NCBI GenBank assembly: GCA_019745565.1
Contig: JAIESW010000065.1
Span: 1-64,000, forward strand
Reading direction: 5' to 3'
Length of the DNA: 64,000 bases
DNA from: Burkholderiales bacterium
GTDB taxonomy: Bacteria; Pseudomonadota; Gammaproteobacteria; Burkholderiales; Ga0077523
Of the stretch, positions 28,823 to 38,819 are shown piece after piece (position 1 is the stretch's first letter; the number at the start of each line of letters is the position of its first letter). Both the position numbers and the translations under genes were made by a program. The notes below the pieces were generated by a model, which was not told where the DNA came from, ran no database searches, and saw only the letters and a program-made list of their open reading frames with translations.

Positions 28823-29002
28823 CCTGTCTCCTTCCTCGCGATTATTGGTCTTCCGCTCGGATCATACCCTCGCGCCATGCCGGCGGTTGCCCAGGACAGG
28901 GGCATTCACCCATACTCCGGGGCGGTCCCATCGAGGGGCGGTCTACAAGCCCGAACAAGCCACGGACGGATCTGTTCCAACCCATACAGGAGACTATGGA
29001 AG

Positions 29003-30535
29003 ATGGAAAAGAGAAAAGTAGGTAACGTCGAGTACCACGAGGCGGGCACCGACTATTTCGCCAAGCGCGAACTGCGCAAGCATGCACGCGTGTGGTCGCT
29101 GTGGGCCCTGGGGGTGGGTGCGGTGATCTCGGGCCATTTCTCCGGCTGGAACTTCGGTCTCGCCGCCGGCGGTTTCGGCGGACTGTTCTTCGCCGCGCTG
29201 ATCATCGGCCTCATGTACGTGCTGCTCTGCTTCTGCCTGGCGGAAATGTCGCCGGCATTGCCGCACACGGGCGGAGCCTACTCGTTCGCGCGCAGCGCCA
29301 TGGGACCCTGGGGTGGGTTCGTGACCGGACTCGCGGAGAACATCGAGTACGTGCTGACGCCGGCGGTGATCGTGTTCTTCATCGGAGCGTACCTGGGCGG
29401 CATCTTCGAGACGCCGGAGTCGATCCAGCCCTTGTGGTGGATCGGCATGTACATCCTGTTCGTGGGCCTCAACCTGATCGGCGTGGAGCTCTCGTTCAAG
29501 GTGTCGGTACTCGTGACCGTGCTGGCGCTGGCGGTGCTGGCGGTCTTCTGGGTGAGCGCCATCTTCTCCGGACAGCTCGACTTCTCGCGCTGGGCGCTCA
29601 ACATCGGCGTGGGTGACGATGGTGGCATCGTCGAGCTGGCGGAGGGCGGCGGTGCATTCCTGCCGTTGGGGGTGAAAGGCATCCTCGCAGCCATGCCCTT
29701 CGCGGTGTGGCTCTACCTCGCCATCGAGCAATTGCCGCTCGCCGCAGAAGAGTCGCACGATCCGAAGCGCGACATGCCGAAGGGACTGCTGCTCGGCATC
29801 GCCACCCTGCTGTTCTCCGCGTTCATGGTGCTGTTCCTCAACTCGAGCATCCCGGTGAAGGGTGGAGACCCGGTGGCGAGCGGCGCCTTCTATCTGGGCA
29901 GCTCGGGTGAGCCGCTGCTGGACGGCTTCCGTGCGCTGTACGGCACCGGCGCCGCGAAGCTGCTTTCGCTGTGCGCGGTGATCGGCCTGATCGCGAGCTT
30001 CCACACCATCATCTTCGCGTTCGGTCGGCAGATCTATTCGCTGTCGCGTGCGGGCTACTTCCCGTCGAAGCTGTCGGAAACCCACGGCACGCGCAAGGTG
30101 CCGCACATCGCGCTGATCACCGGCGCGGTGCTGGGCTTCGCGGTGATGATGTCGGTGTACCTGATCAAGGGCGAAGGGGCCGGCGCTTTCATCGGCGCCC
30201 AACTCCTCAACATGGCGGTGTTCGGCGCCATGATCTCGTACGCGCTGCAGGCGATCGCGTTCATCCTGTTGCGCAGCAAACTGCCGAACATCGAGCGGCC
30301 CTATCGCAGCCCGTTCGGCGTGGTGGGCGGCTGGATCGTGGTGATCATCGCGGCCGTCACGCTCTTCATGCAGTTCCAGGACCCGACCTACCGCGGCGGC
30401 GTGATCGGGGTCGCGATCTGGTACGCCGTGGGCGTGATCTACTTCGCGCTGGTGGGCCGCAAGAGCCTGGTCTACTCGCCGGAGGAAGACTTCGCGGTCA
30501 AGGCGCGAGCGCAGGCGGGGCTGGACAGGGCCTGA
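29003..30535 (+). CDS. APC-superfamily permease, ethanolamine-permease type
   Basis: A 510-residue inner-membrane transporter with 12 predicted helices. The first helix region WALGVGAVISGHFSGWNFGL has the unwound Gly-rich segment of APC transporters, and the opening (KRELRKHARVWSLWALGVGAVI) and the later YLAIEQLPLAAEESHDPKRDMP resemble the ethanolamine permease (EAT) family. No ethanolamine ammonia-lyase is nearby, so another amine or amino acid is possible. The start is ATG at 29003 with AGGAGA 9 bases before it. A longer in-frame start at 28877 lacks support. Confidence 0.88.
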   Translation: MEKRKVGNVEYHEAGTDYFAKRELRKHARVWSLWALGVGAVISGHFSGWNFGLAAGGFGGLFFAALIIGLMYVLLCFCLAEMSPALPHTGGAYSFARSAMGPWGGFVTGLAENIEYVLTPAVIVFFIGAYLGGIFETPESIQPLWWIGMYILFVGLNLIGVELSFKVSVLVTVLALAVLAVFWVSAIFSGQLDFSRWALNIGVGDDGGIVELAEGGGAFLPLGVKGILAAMPFAVWLYLAIEQLPLAAEESHDPKRDMPKGLLLGIATLLFSAFMVLFLNSSIPVKGGDPVASGAFYLGSSGEPLLDGFRALYGTGAAKLLSLCAVIGLIASFHTIIFAFGRQIYSLSRAGYFPSKLSETHGTRKVPHIALITGAVLGFAVMMSVYLIKGEGAGAFIGAQLLNMAVFGAMISYALQAIAFILLRSKLPNIERPYRSPFGVVGGWIVVIIAAVTLFMQFQDPTYRGGVIGVAIWYAVGVIYFALVGRKSLVYSPEEDFAVKARAQAGLDRA

Positions 30536-30538
30536 TCT

Positions 30539-31486
30539 CTACGGAGCGGCGAACGCGCGCTTCAGCGCGTTCGCCGCCTGTTCTGCGGCACGGTTCGCAG
30601 CATCCACGGCACCCAGCATCAAGAGGAAGCCGTGGATCATGCCCTCGTAGTTGACCAGAGTCACGCGGTTGCCGGCCTCAATGAGCCGCGCCGCATACTG
30701 CACACCCTCGTCGCGCAGTGGATCGAACCCCGCCACCAGCACGAAGGCCGGCGGGAGATTCGTCAGGTCATCGGCAACCAGGGGAGCAAAGCGGAAGTCC
30801 TGCGTATCCTTCGACGAACGCAGGTACTGCGCGTAGAACCACGTCATGCTCTTGCGCGTGAGCAGGTAGCCTTCGGCGAACTTGTAGTGCGAGGGCAGTT
30901 CCGGTTCCGGCGCGACGCACGGGTAGATGAGCAGTTGCAGTCGTAGCTTCGGAAACCCTTCGTTGCGCGCAACGAGGGCGCACACGGCAGCGAGGTTTCC
31001 GCCCGCGCTGTCGCCGCCTACCGCGAGGCGTTCGGCATCGACGCCGAGGCGTTCGCCATGCAGCGCCACCCATCTCAATGCGGCCATGCAATCGTCGGCC
31101 GCCGCCGGAAATTTGGATTCCGGCGCAAGCCGGTAATCGACCGCCACCACGATGCATTCCGCAAGCCGCGCAATGCGCCGGCAAGCCGAATCGTGGGTGT
31201 CGAGATCGCCGATCACGAAGCCGCCACCATGGAACCACAGCAGGGCAGGCAGCCGCTCGCCGATCATCACTTCGCGCGGCTTGTAGACGCGGATGCGCAA
31301 CGCACGATCCGCCACGTCGATGCGCAGAGTCTCGACGCTGTGGATCGGTTCGTTCTTCGCGTCGAGCTTCTTGATGCGGAGCTTGTACTGCTCGCGAGCC
31401 TGGTCGGGTGTGAGCTGCCACATGTCGGGAAGACCGGCGGCCTTGACCGCCTCCAGGATCGCTTTGGCTTGGGGATCGAGTGCCAT
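30539..31486 (-). CDS. Alpha/beta hydrolase, hormone-sensitive-lipase family esterase
   Basis: A 315-residue esterase. The oxyanion-hole motif HGGGFVIGD is at about residue 88, the nucleophile elbow GDSAGGN at about 160, the acidic residue in VAGFDPLRDEG and the catalytic His in MIHGFL. It is cytosolic and acts on short acyl esters in this family. Its start codon shares bases with the stop of the upstream thioesterase gene (boundary at 31486), so the genes are translationally linked. Confidence 0.93.
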   Translation of the reverse strand: MALDPQAKAILEAVKAAGLPDMWQLTPDQAREQYKLRIKKLDAKNEPIHSVETLRIDVADRALRIRVYKPREVMIGERLPALLWFHGGGFVIGDLDTHDSACRRIARLAECIVVAVDYRLAPESKFPAAADDCMAALRWVALHGERLGVDAERLAVGGDSAGGNLAAVCALVARNEGFPKLRLQLLIYPCVAPEPELPSHYKFAEGYLLTRKSMTWFYAQYLRSSKDTQDFRFAPLVADDLTNLPPAFVLVAGFDPLRDEGVQYAARLIEAGNRVTLVNYEGMIHGFLLMLGAVDAANRAAEQAANALKRAFAAP

Positions 31487-31887
31487 CAGTGGTGGGAAGT
31501 GGGGTAACGGAGCTTGAATGTGCCGGTGGCCTTGGCGAGCACATGGCCGACGGCATCGCGAACTTCACCTTCGACGAACACGAGCGAACGCCCGGCCTTG
31601 CGCGCGTAGCCCTCGGCGATCACTTCGCCGGTGGCGGATGCGAGGAAGTTGACCTTTAACTCCACCGTGGTGGCGCCATTCGCGTGCGAGTCGAGCGACT
31701 TGGCGCTCATGCCGCAGGTCACGTCGAGCAGCGACATGATCGCGCCGCCATGGGCCACGTGCCAGCTGTTCTGCAGCTCGGCCTGGATGGTGAGCGCAGC
31801 CGTCACGTGCCCCGGCTCGTGGGCAACATGCCGAATACCCAGATACTCGGCGTACGGGATGTCGATGTCGAAGCCGCTGCGCGCCAT
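31486..31887 (-). CDS. PaaI-type hotdog-fold thioesterase
   Basis: A 133-residue hotdog-fold protein. HVAHGGAIMSLLDVTCGM is the central helix motif with the catalytic-type Asp, and TTVELKVNFLASATGEVIAEG forms the following strands, as in PaaI/YdiI acyl-CoA thioesterases. It would release free acids from CoA thioesters. It lies in a run of same-strand genes with SDR, acyl-CoA dehydrogenase and thiolase, which points to acyl-CoA metabolism. Confidence 0.9.
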   Translation of the reverse strand: MARSGFDIDIPYAEYLGIRHVAHEPGHVTAALTIQAELQNSWHVAHGGAIMSLLDVTCGMSAKSLDSHANGATTVELKVNFLASATGEVIAEGYARKAGRSLVFVEGEVRDAVGHVLAKATGTFKLRYPTSHH

Positions 31888-31896
31888 GGCCGTCTC

Positions 31897-32673
31897 CTAC
31901 AACGCTGCAAAGCCGCCATCGACCGGGATCGTCACGCCGGTCATGAAGTCCGACGCTCGCGAAGCCAGCAGCACGGTGACGCCCTTGAGATCCTGATCCG
32001 TCCCCATGCGGCGCATGGGCGTGTGATCGAGGATGTACTGCTCGGCCCGGTCGATCATGCCCTTCGACATCTTGCTGGGGAACACCCCGGGAGCGATGCC
32101 GTTCACGTGGATCCCGTAGCGCGCCCACTCGACCGCCAGCGACTTGGTGAAGTTGATCACGCCCGCCTTGCTGGTGTTGTAAGCGATGGTCGGCATGAAG
32201 TGCGGATCGGTGCCGGAGTAACCGGCGATGGACGCGATGTTGATGATCTTCCCGGCCTTGCGCGGGATCATCACCTTCTTTCCGGCCAGCTGCGACAGCA
32301 CGAACATCGCCGTCAGGTTGAGATTGATCACCTTCTGCCAAGCATCGAGCGGATGATCCTCGGCCGGGGCGCCCCAGGTGGCGCCGGCGTTGTTGATCAA
32401 GATGTCGAGCGTCCCCCACTGCGACACCACCTTGTCGAGCAGCGGCTCGGCGGCGGCGGGATCCGACAGGTCACAGGCATGGGTCAGCACGTCGATACCC
32501 TTGCCCCTCAGATGCGCTTTTGCGGCGTCGAGCTCGTTGGCCTTGCGTGCGGTGATGGCAACCTTTGCACCCATCTCGCCCAGCGCTTCGGCCATTTGCA
32601 GGCCTAGCCCGCGGGAGCCGCCGGTGACCAGGGCGACCCGATCGGTGAGGTTGAACAGTTGAGCGGCGTTCAA
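31897..32673 (-). CDS. SDR-family oxidoreductase (3-oxoacyl reductase-like)
   Basis: A 258-residue SDR with TGGSRGLGLQMAEALGE, NNAGATWG, NIASIAGYSG and YNTSKAGVINFTKSLAVEW, all as in FabG/gluconate dehydrogenase-type enzymes. The Arg after the glycine motif (ITARKANE) suggests NADP(H). In this acyl-CoA gene run it may act on a 3-hydroxyacyl group, but the substrate is not shown. The start is 27 bp after the acyl-CoA dehydrogenase stop. Confidence 0.92.
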   Translation of the reverse strand: MNAAQLFNLTDRVALVTGGSRGLGLQMAEALGEMGAKVAITARKANELDAAKAHLRGKGIDVLTHACDLSDPAAAEPLLDKVVSQWGTLDILINNAGATWGAPAEDHPLDAWQKVINLNLTAMFVLSQLAGKKVMIPRKAGKIINIASIAGYSGTDPHFMPTIAYNTSKAGVINFTKSLAVEWARYGIHVNGIAPGVFPSKMSKGMIDRAEQYILDHTPMRRMGTDQDLKGVTVLLASRASDFMTGVTIPVDGGFAAL

Positions 32674-32700
32674 GATCCGTATCTCCTTGTGGGCGCGGTG

Positions 32701-34509
32701 TCAGAACCACGCATCCTGCATCTCCAGGCACGTGGGATCGAGGTCGTTCACGAGCTGGAACCAATGGTCCGTCTTGGGCAGTTCCCAGCGGAAGAAATAG
32801 CTGCAAGCCTGCAACTTGCCCTGGTAGAAATCCTGTTCGGGACCCGGTTCGGTGCCCACGTGCTTCACCGCGACCAGTGCCTGTCGCAGCCACATCCACG
32901 CCACCACCACATGCCCGGTCATCTCCAGGAACACATGGGCGTTGGCGAGCGCCATCTCGGCATGCCCCTTGTCGGTGGCGCACAGTGAGTTGCGCACCAC
33001 TTCCATCACGTTCGCGAAGGCGTCGGTCAGCTTCTCGCCGCAGCGGCGCAGTTCGGCCGACTCGCATCCTTTCGCTTCGCGCGCGGTGCGGTCGATGTCC
33101 CGCGCGAGCAGCTGGATCGCCATGCCGTCGTCCATGCCCACCTTGCGGCCCATCAGGTCGAGCGCCTGGATGCCGTTGGTGCCCTCGTGGATCGGGTTCA
33201 GGCGGTTGTCGCGATACAACCGCTCGACGGGATACTCACGCGTGTAGCCGTAACCGCCGTGCACCTGGATCGCGAGATCGTTCGCCGCCAGGCACCATTG
33301 CGAAGGCCACGCCTTCACGATCGGTGTGAGCACTTCGAGCAGCAGCTTCGCGTCGCGACGCGTCTTCTCATCCGGTCCGCTGCGTTCATCGTCCACCAGT
33401 CGCGCAGCGTAAAGACACAACGCCAGACCGCCTTCCACGTACGCCTTCTGGGCAAGCAGCATGCGACGGATGTCGGGGTGCTCGATGATCTTCACCGGCG
33501 GTTTGGCCGGATCCTTCGCCAGCACCGGCCGACCCTGCAAACGTTCGCGTGCGTACTCTAGCGCGTGGAGATAGCCGGAATACCCCAGCATCACCGCGCC
33601 AAGTCCGACACCCACGCGCGCCTCGTTCATCATGTGGAACATGTATGAGAGACCCTTGTGAGGCTCCCCCACCAAGGTCCCGATCGCGCCGGTACTTTCT
33701 CCGAAGTTCAGCACGCAGTTGGTGGTGCCGCGATAACCCATCTTGTGGTTAAGGCCCGCGAGCTGCACGTCGTTGCGCGCGCCGAGGGAACCGTCGTCGT
33801 TCACCAGGAACTTCGGCACCACGAAGAGCGAGATGCCCTTCACGCCCGCCGGTGCGCCCTTGATGCGGGCCAGCACCAGGTGGACGATGTTCTCGGACAG
33901 CTCGTGCTCGCCACCCGAGATCCACATCTTCTGGCCGAACAGCCGATAGGTGCCGTCGGGCTGCGGCTCGGCACGCGTCACGATGTCCGACAGCGAAGAG
34001 CCGGCCTGCGGTTCCGACAGGCACATGGTGCCGTAGAAGCGTCCGGACAGCAGGTGATCGAGATAGCGGTGCTTCTGATCCGCCGAGCCGAACGCCGACA
34101 ACAGATTCGCGTTCGCGATGGTGAGGAAAGGATAGGCCGCGGTCGCGATGTTGGCACCGTTGAAGATCGCGAACGCCGCCTGCGCGACCGTCACCGGCAA
34201 CTGCATGCCGCCCAGTTCGGCATCGAAGCTGGCCGAGATGAACCCGGCCTCGCGGAACGCGTCGAGCGCCTGCTTCACCTCCGGGATCATCACCACGCGC
34301 CCGTTCTCGAAACGCGGCTCGTTCTCGTCCGCCGCCCGGGCGTGCGGTGCGAACTGCTCGGCGGCGATCTTCGAGGCCGTGTCGATCACGGCGTCGAACG
34401 TCTCCCGGGAGTGATCCCGGAAGCGTTCGCGCCGTGTCAGTCCCTCGACCTCCAGCAGCTCGTAGAGGACGAAATCGAGATCGCGTCGATTGACGATGCG
34501 GACTTCCAT
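32701..34509 (-). CDS. Acyl-CoA dehydrogenase, large (about 600 aa) type
   Basis: A 602-residue FAD enzyme of the long acyl-CoA dehydrogenase group that includes DmdC-type 3-methylmercaptopropionyl-CoA dehydrogenases. It has an N-terminal extension, then MCLSEPQAGSSLSD and GQKMWISGGEHEL (FAD/substrate-binding), ANDLAIQVHGGYGYTREYP, and the active-site segment IHEGTNGIQALDLMGRKV, followed by a C-terminal domain of about 130 residues. It introduces a 2,3-double bond into an acyl-CoA. The chain is next to a thiolase (10 bp), so they are co-expressed. Confidence 0.93.
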   Translation of the reverse strand: MEVRIVNRRDLDFVLYELLEVEGLTRRERFRDHSRETFDAVIDTASKIAAEQFAPHARAADENEPRFENGRVVMIPEVKQALDAFREAGFISASFDAELGGMQLPVTVAQAAFAIFNGANIATAAYPFLTIANANLLSAFGSADQKHRYLDHLLSGRFYGTMCLSEPQAGSSLSDIVTRAEPQPDGTYRLFGQKMWISGGEHELSENIVHLVLARIKGAPAGVKGISLFVVPKFLVNDDGSLGARNDVQLAGLNHKMGYRGTTNCVLNFGESTGAIGTLVGEPHKGLSYMFHMMNEARVGVGLGAVMLGYSGYLHALEYARERLQGRPVLAKDPAKPPVKIIEHPDIRRMLLAQKAYVEGGLALCLYAARLVDDERSGPDEKTRRDAKLLLEVLTPIVKAWPSQWCLAANDLAIQVHGGYGYTREYPVERLYRDNRLNPIHEGTNGIQALDLMGRKVGMDDGMAIQLLARDIDRTAREAKGCESAELRRCGEKLTDAFANVMEVVRNSLCATDKGHAEMALANAHVFLEMTGHVVVAWMWLRQALVAVKHVGTEPGPEQDFYQGKLQACSYFFRWELPKTDHWFQLVNDLDPTCLEMQDAWF

Positions 34510-34519
34510 GGGCCGGGCA

Positions 34520-35698
<1,179 letters not shown>

Positions 35699-35880
35699 GG
35701 GGCGGTCCTCCGATCGGGTTCTTATGGTCAAGAGTCGGGATGGTATCAATTCGCCATGGACTTCAGGAGGAGGCCACGTATCGCCCGTGGGGTCGGGCCG
35801 CTATGATTCGGGGGCACCGCCGCGTTCGCCCACCGGGCAGATCGACCCGGGGGCGGGCGGTCGAACCGGGAGGCAAGTCC

Positions 35881-36657
35881 TTGAAGCATCGTATCCTCAT
35901 CGCCAACGACGACGGCATCCACGCCCCCGGCCTGGCCGTCATGGAACGCATCGCCCGACAGTTAAGCGACGACGTCTGGGTGGTGGCGCCCGACTTCGAG
36001 CGTTCCGGCGCCTCGCGTTCCATCTCGCTGGCCGAGCCGATCCGCGTCAACCGCCTGTCGGAGAAGCGCTATTCGCTCCTGCGCGGCACGCCCACCGACT
36101 GCGTGGTGATGGCGTTGAACGAGATCATGAAGGCCAGCCCGCCCACCCTGGTCCTGTCGGGCGTGAATCGCGGCTCCAACCTCGCCGAGGACATGACCTA
36201 CTCGGGCACGGTCGCAGCCGCCATGGAGGGCGCCCAGCAGGGCATCCGCGCCATCGCCATGAGCCAGGTCTTCGAGCTCGGCGCCGAAGTGCGCTGGCGC
36301 ACCGCCGAGGCCCATGCACCCCGGGTGGTCGAAAGCCTGCTGTCGCTCGAAACGCCGCCGGGCGTGTTCCACAACGTGAACTTTCCCGATGTGGAACCGG
36401 GTGACGTCCGTGGCATCCGTTCGGCCCGGCAGGGTCGATGGGGTAGCATCAAGCTGAACGTGGACGTGCGTACCGATGCCCGCCAGTTCCCCTACTCCTG
36501 GCTGTCGTTCATCCATGAGGCCGGCCGGCCCGAGCAGGGCACCGACGTGGAGGTGGCCCACGGCGGCTGGATTTCGGTGACGCCGCTGCATACGGACATC
36601 ACGTGGCATGCCGGGCTCGAAGCGCTGGAGCGCCACCTCGGGTCGACCGCGAATTGA
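35881..36657 (+). CDS. surE: 5'/3'-nucleotidase SurE
   Basis: A 258-residue SurE-type survival protein, a metal-dependent phosphatase on nucleoside monophosphates. The N-terminal metal site is NDDGIHAPGL, the Ser/Asn ligands follow in SGASRSIS and SGVNRGSNLAEDMTYSGTV. A TTG start at 35881 is chosen since GGGAGG precedes it and the metal motif then begins at residue 9; earlier in-frame starts give an unusual extension. The gene is not next to its common partners pcm or rpoS here. Confidence 0.92.
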   Translation: MKHRILIANDDGIHAPGLAVMERIARQLSDDVWVVAPDFERSGASRSISLAEPIRVNRLSEKRYSLLRGTPTDCVVMALNEIMKASPPTLVLSGVNRGSNLAEDMTYSGTVAAAMEGAQQGIRAIAMSQVFELGAEVRWRTAEAHAPRVVESLLSLETPPGVFHNVNFPDVEPGDVRGIRSARQGRWGSIKLNVDVRTDARQFPYSWLSFIHEAGRPEQGTDVEVAHGGWISVTPLHTDITWHAGLEALERHLGSTAN

Positions 36658-36684
36658 GGGGGGGCCCCGCCCTCCGACCGATCC

Positions 36685-37764
36685 ATGAACATCGCTGAAT
36701 CGCCCTTGGTACGCTTCAGCGGTGTGCACAAGAGCTACGACGGCTCCACGCTGGCCGTGCGTGCGCTCGACCTGGACGTCCGCCGCGGCGAGTTCCTCAC
36801 GCTGCTCGGACCGTCCGGGTCAGGCAAGACCACCACGCTGATGATGCTCGCCGGCTTCGAAACGCCGAGCGGGGGCGAGATCCTGTTCGATGGGAAACCC
36901 ATCACGCGGACGCCGCCGCACCGGCGCAACTTCGGCATGGTGTTCCAGAACTACGCACTGTTCCCGCATCTCACGGTCGGCGACAACGTCGCCTATCCGT
37001 TGACGGTGAGGCGCGTGGCGGCCCACGAGCGCGCATCCCGCGTTGCCGCCGCACTCGAGATGGTGCGCCTCGGCGGGATGGCGGCGCGCCGGCCCGATCA
37101 ACTTTCCGGCGGCCAACGACAACGCGTTGCGCTGGCGCGCGCCCTGGTGTTCGATCCGGCCATCGTGCTGATGGACGAACCGCTGGGGGCCCTGGACAAG
37201 CAGTTGCGTGAGCACATGCAGATGGAATTGAAGGACCTGCATCGCCGGCTCGGCGTGACATTCGTGTACGTGACCCACGACCAGAGCGAAGCGCTGGCCC
37301 TCTCCGATCGCGTGGCGGTATTCAACGACGGGGCGCTGCAGCAGGTGGATACCGCCGACCGACTTTATGAAGAACCGGCCAACCGCTTCGTCGCCGGCTT
37401 CGTCGGCGACAACACGGCACTCGACGGGCGCATCGCAGCGGTGCAGCCTGAATTCGCCGAGGTCGCGCTGGACTGCAACGCCACGTTGCGTGGCCGATTG
37501 GTCGGCAGCGCGGTATCGGGAGCCGCCGTGCAGGTCGCCATCCGCCCGGAACGAATCGCTTTGCGCGACACCACCCGCCCCAACTCGATCGGCGCGACGG
37601 TGGAGGACATCGTGTATCTCGGCGATCATGTGCGGGTGCGCTGCATCGTCGACGAAAAGACCACGGCCGTGGTCAAGCAACCGATTGCGGCCGGACCGCC
37701 GCCGGCCATCGGTGCGCGAACCCATCTCGAATTCCCTGCCGAGCACGTGCGCATCTACGCCTGA
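36685..37764 (+). CDS. Polyamine-type ABC transporter ATPase (PotA/FbpC group)
   Basis: A 359-residue ATPase. Walker A GPSGSGKTT, Q-loop MVFQNYALFPH, signature LSGGQRQRVALARAL, Walker B VLMDEP and switch HDQSEAL are all intact. The C-terminal 110 residues are a TOBE domain (VAIRPERIAL). It energises the importer made by the next three genes. Gene order ATPase - binding protein - permease - permease with tiny gaps or overlaps shows one operon. Confidence 0.94.
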   Translation: MNIAESPLVRFSGVHKSYDGSTLAVRALDLDVRRGEFLTLLGPSGSGKTTTLMMLAGFETPSGGEILFDGKPITRTPPHRRNFGMVFQNYALFPHLTVGDNVAYPLTVRRVAAHERASRVAAALEMVRLGGMAARRPDQLSGGQRQRVALARALVFDPAIVLMDEPLGALDKQLREHMQMELKDLHRRLGVTFVYVTHDQSEALALSDRVAVFNDGALQQVDTADRLYEEPANRFVAGFVGDNTALDGRIAAVQPEFAEVALDCNATLRGRLVGSAVSGAAVQVAIRPERIALRDTTRPNSIGATVEDIVYLGDHVRVRCIVDEKTTAVVKQPIAAGPPPAIGARTHLEFPAEHVRIYA

Positions 37765-37774
37765 GGAGCTTCCC

Positions 37775-38806
37775 ATGAAAAGTCTGGTCGCCCTGTGCAT
37801 CCCTGCAATGGCTCTCGCTCTGCAGGCCCACGCCGAGAACACACTGACCGTGGTCAACTTCGGCGGCGCCAACGGCACGGCGCAGAAGAAGGCCTACTAC
37901 GAACCGTTCGAGAAATCCGCCGGTGCCAGGATCATTCCGGTCGAGTACAACGGCGAGCAGGCGAAGATCAAGGCGATGGTGGAGACCGGCAAGGTCACCT
38001 GGGACGTGGTGGAGGCGGAATCCGCCGACCTCGACCGCGGTTGCGACGAAGGGCTCTACGAAAAGCTCGACTGGGGCAGGATCGGCCCGAAGAGCGACTT
38101 CATCCCGGCAGCGGTGCACGATTGCGGCATCGGCATCTTCGTCTGGTCCACGGTGTTGTCGTACGACGCGAACCGTCTGAAGGACCCGCCGAAATCCTGG
38201 GCCGACTTCTGGGATGTGAAGCGCTTTCCGGGCAAGCGTGCGCTGCGCAAGAACGCGCGCTTCAACCTGGAGTTCGCACTCATGGCCGATGGCGTGAAAC
38301 CGGCCGAGGTCTACAAGACGCTCGCAACGAAGGACGGCGTCGAACGCGCGTTCCGCAAGCTCGCCGAACTACGGCCCCATCTGCAATGGTGGGAGGCCGG
38401 CGCGCAGCCGCCGCAGTTCCTGGTGGCAGGTGACGTCGTCATGGCGAGCGCCTACAACGGCCGCATCGACGCAGCACAACGTGAAGGCCGCAACCTCGCC
38501 ATCGCGTGGGCCGGCGGCATCTACGATCTCGACTACTGGGCGATCCCGAAGGGCACGCCCAACCGGGATCTGGCGACGCGCTACATCGCATTCGCGGTGA
38601 GCCCCAACGCCCAAGCGGAGTTCGCGCGGCTGATCAGCTACGGGCCCACCGCGACCAAGGCCTTGACGAAGCTCGATGCGAAGACCCTTGCGCAGCTGCC
38701 GAGCGCGCCGGCGAACGCGAAGGACGCACTCAAGTTCGATTTCCAGTTCTGGTCCGATCACGGCGAGGCGATGGAGAAGCGCTTCAACGCCTGGGTGGCG
38801 CAATGA
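37775..38806 (+). CDS. Periplasmic binding protein, PotD-like
   Basis: A 343-residue periplasmic protein with signal peptide (LVALCIPAMALALQAHA, cleavage near HAEN). It belongs to the PotD/2-aminoethylphosphonate/spermidine-putrescine binding group: LTVVNFGGANGTAQKKAYYEPFE at the mature N-terminus, VTWDVVEAESADLDRGCDEG, and YDLDYWAIPKGTPNRDLATRYI late in the chain. The likely ligand is a polyamine or a similar amine compound; the sequence does not prove which. Confidence 0.92.
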   Translation: MKSLVALCIPAMALALQAHAENTLTVVNFGGANGTAQKKAYYEPFEKSAGARIIPVEYNGEQAKIKAMVETGKVTWDVVEAESADLDRGCDEGLYEKLDWGRIGPKSDFIPAAVHDCGIGIFVWSTVLSYDANRLKDPPKSWADFWDVKRFPGKRALRKNARFNLEFALMADGVKPAEVYKTLATKDGVERAFRKLAELRPHLQWWEAGAQPPQFLVAGDVVMASAYNGRIDAAQREGRNLAIAWAGGIYDLDYWAIPKGTPNRDLATRYIAFAVSPNAQAEFARLISYGPTATKALTKLDAKTLAQLPSAPANAKDALKFDFQFWSDHGEAMEKRFNAWVAQ

Positions 38807-38819
38807 TCCGGTGACCGGC